Part shown: in pieces, positions 6,524 to 7,132 of the stretch
Layout: every line of letters starts with the position of its first letter
Numbering within the stretch: the stretch's first letter is position 1
From: an uncultured Oscillospiraceae bacterium
Lineage (GTDB): Bacteria; Bacillota; Clostridia; Oscillospirales; Acutalibacteraceae
Assembly: GCA_902461995.1 (NCBI GenBank)
Contig: CABQAA010000105.1
Location: forward strand, 1-7,132
Length of the DNA stretch: 7,132 nt
Direction of reading: 5' to 3'
Program-made: the position numbers and the translations under genes
The notes under the pieces: model-generated
What the model saw: the letters and a program-made list of their open reading frames with translations, nothing else
Databases searched by the model: none
Told to the model about the DNA's origin: nothing

Positions 6524-7075
6524 ATGGAGTCATGTCCTGAAATCGAGGAGGAAACCGCGGAAGACAGCCGTCCGAGCGCGGCGGCTGCCGTATATGAGTG
6601 GGTCGAAATGGCCGTCTTTTCGCTGGTGGCTGTGGTTCTCATTTTCACGTTTCTCTTCCGCATTGTCGGGGTGGACGGCGATTCGATGCTGACGACGCTG
6701 CACAACGGCGACCGGCTGATTCTTTCGGTGCTGCCCTATACACCCGAGCGGGGCGATATTGTGGTCATCAACCGCACGGCGGACGAACCGCTGATCAAGC
6801 GGGTGATCGGGGTGGCGGGCGACCGGATCGAGATCGATCCAGATCGTCTTCAGGTCCGCTTAAACGGGGAACTGCTCGACGAGCCGTATGTGCAGTTTCC
6901 GAGCCTGCTCTACGATATGACGGGAGAGATTACGGTCCCGGAGGGAACGGTGTTTGTCATGGGTGACCATCGGGACAACTCCCATGACAGCCGTTGGGAC
7001 GATATCGGCCCGGTGCCGGTCGAGGATATCCTCGGCCGCGCGGTCCTGCGCCTATGGCCTTTTACCCGGCTGTAA
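6524..7075 (+). CDS. lepB: Signal peptidase I (second copy)
   Basis: A 183-residue type I signal peptidase, paralogous to the copy upstream of rbgA. One membrane helix spans about 27-46, the catalytic Ser is S54 in VDGDSM and the Lys is K92 in PLIKRVIGVAGD. Box E is MGDHRDNSHDSR (146-157). Both copies share the GDHR form of box E and align without gaps from RIVGV to the end, which argues for a local duplication. It differs mainly in the cytoplasmic tail, which is strongly acidic (E2, E6, E8, E9, E10, E13, D14) where the first copy is basic. AAGGCGG at 6509-6515 lies eight bases before the ATG. The 36-nt gap after rbgA shows no terminator or convincing promoter, so it is probably in the same operon. 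All catalytic residues are intact, so it should be active; any division of labour with the first copy is unknown. Confidence 0.94.
   Translation: MESCPEIEEETAEDSRPSAAAAVYEWVEMAVFSLVAVVLIFTFLFRIVGVDGDSMLTTLHNGDRLILSVLPYTPERGDIVVINRTADEPLIKRVIGVAGDRIEIDPDRLQVRLNGELLDEPYVQFPSLLYDMTGEITVPEGTVFVMGDHRDNSHDSRWDDIGPVPVEDILGRAVLRLWPFTRL
6785..6822 (+). repeat. Direct repeat copy 2, inside the second lepB
   Basis: This is the partner of 5308-5345, with one mismatch in 38 bases. It encodes the same catalytic-Lys segment, so part of the similarity is protein-level conservation, but the near-identical third codon positions suggest recent duplication or gene conversion. Confidence 0.85.
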
Positions 7076-7100
7076 AACTACGAAAAGAAGGCGATCACCG

Positions 7101-7132
7101 ATGCAACCGATGTCCAACGAACAGGAATCCGA
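7101..7132 (+). CDS. Start of a further gene, cut by the window edge
   Basis: AGAAGG at 7086-7091 is followed nine bases later by an ATG that opens MQPMSNEQES and runs off the window. A second in-frame ATG lies at 7110. Only about ten residues are visible, too few to identify. In many Firmicutes the gene after this cluster is rnhB (ribonuclease HII), which would be the first guess from context alone. It follows the second lepB by 25 nt and is probably part of the same operon. Confidence 0.5.
   Translation, partial: MQPMSNEQES

Overview
The window looks like a chromosomal segment of a fairly GC-rich, low-GC-phylum relative (Firmicutes/Bacillota, most likely class Clostridia, e.g. an Oscillospiraceae/Ruminococcaceae-type genome). 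The reasons are strong AGGAGG-like ribosome binding sites, frequent TTG/GTG starts, sigma-A-type promoters, Gram-positive-type single-span signal peptidases, a SigV/RsiV-type sigma/anti-sigma pair and the signal peptidase-rbgA gene order. This assignment rests on gene content only. No mobile element, CRISPR array, tRNA or rRNA was seen, and no gene-free stretch exceeds 300 bases.

Region 1 (32-3980, + strand) is a tightly packed four-gene operon with gaps of 28, 9 and 12 nt: an ECF sigma factor of SigV type, its membrane anti-sigma factor of RsiV type, an AlgI/DltB/PatA-like MBOAT acyltransferase, and an AlgJ-like DHHW-family protein. It ends at a strong hairpin (3993-4034) that can terminate transcription from both sides. 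Region 2 (4046-4882, - strand) is a convergent gene for a membrane-anchored SGNH/GDSL hydrolase with its own promoter. Region 3 (5053-7132, + strand) starts from a back-to-back promoter and holds signal peptidase I, the ribosome-assembly GTPase RbgA (YlqF), a second signal peptidase I paralogue, and the first codons of a further gene (possibly rnhB by analogy with other Firmicutes).

Working model (inference): regions 1 and 2 form an envelope-stress O-acylation module. In Bacillus subtilis, lysozyme binding to RsiV allows signal peptidase to cleave it, which releases SigV and induces the peptidoglycan O-acetyltransferase OatA, encoded in the same operon. Here the OatA position is taken by a split machine: an MBOAT membrane acyl carrier/transferase plus a DHHW extracytoplasmic transferase, with an SGNH hydrolase next door. 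The two signal peptidases of region 3 are candidate site-1 proteases for the RsiV homologue encoded about 4 kb away. The polymer that is modified cannot be read from the sequence.
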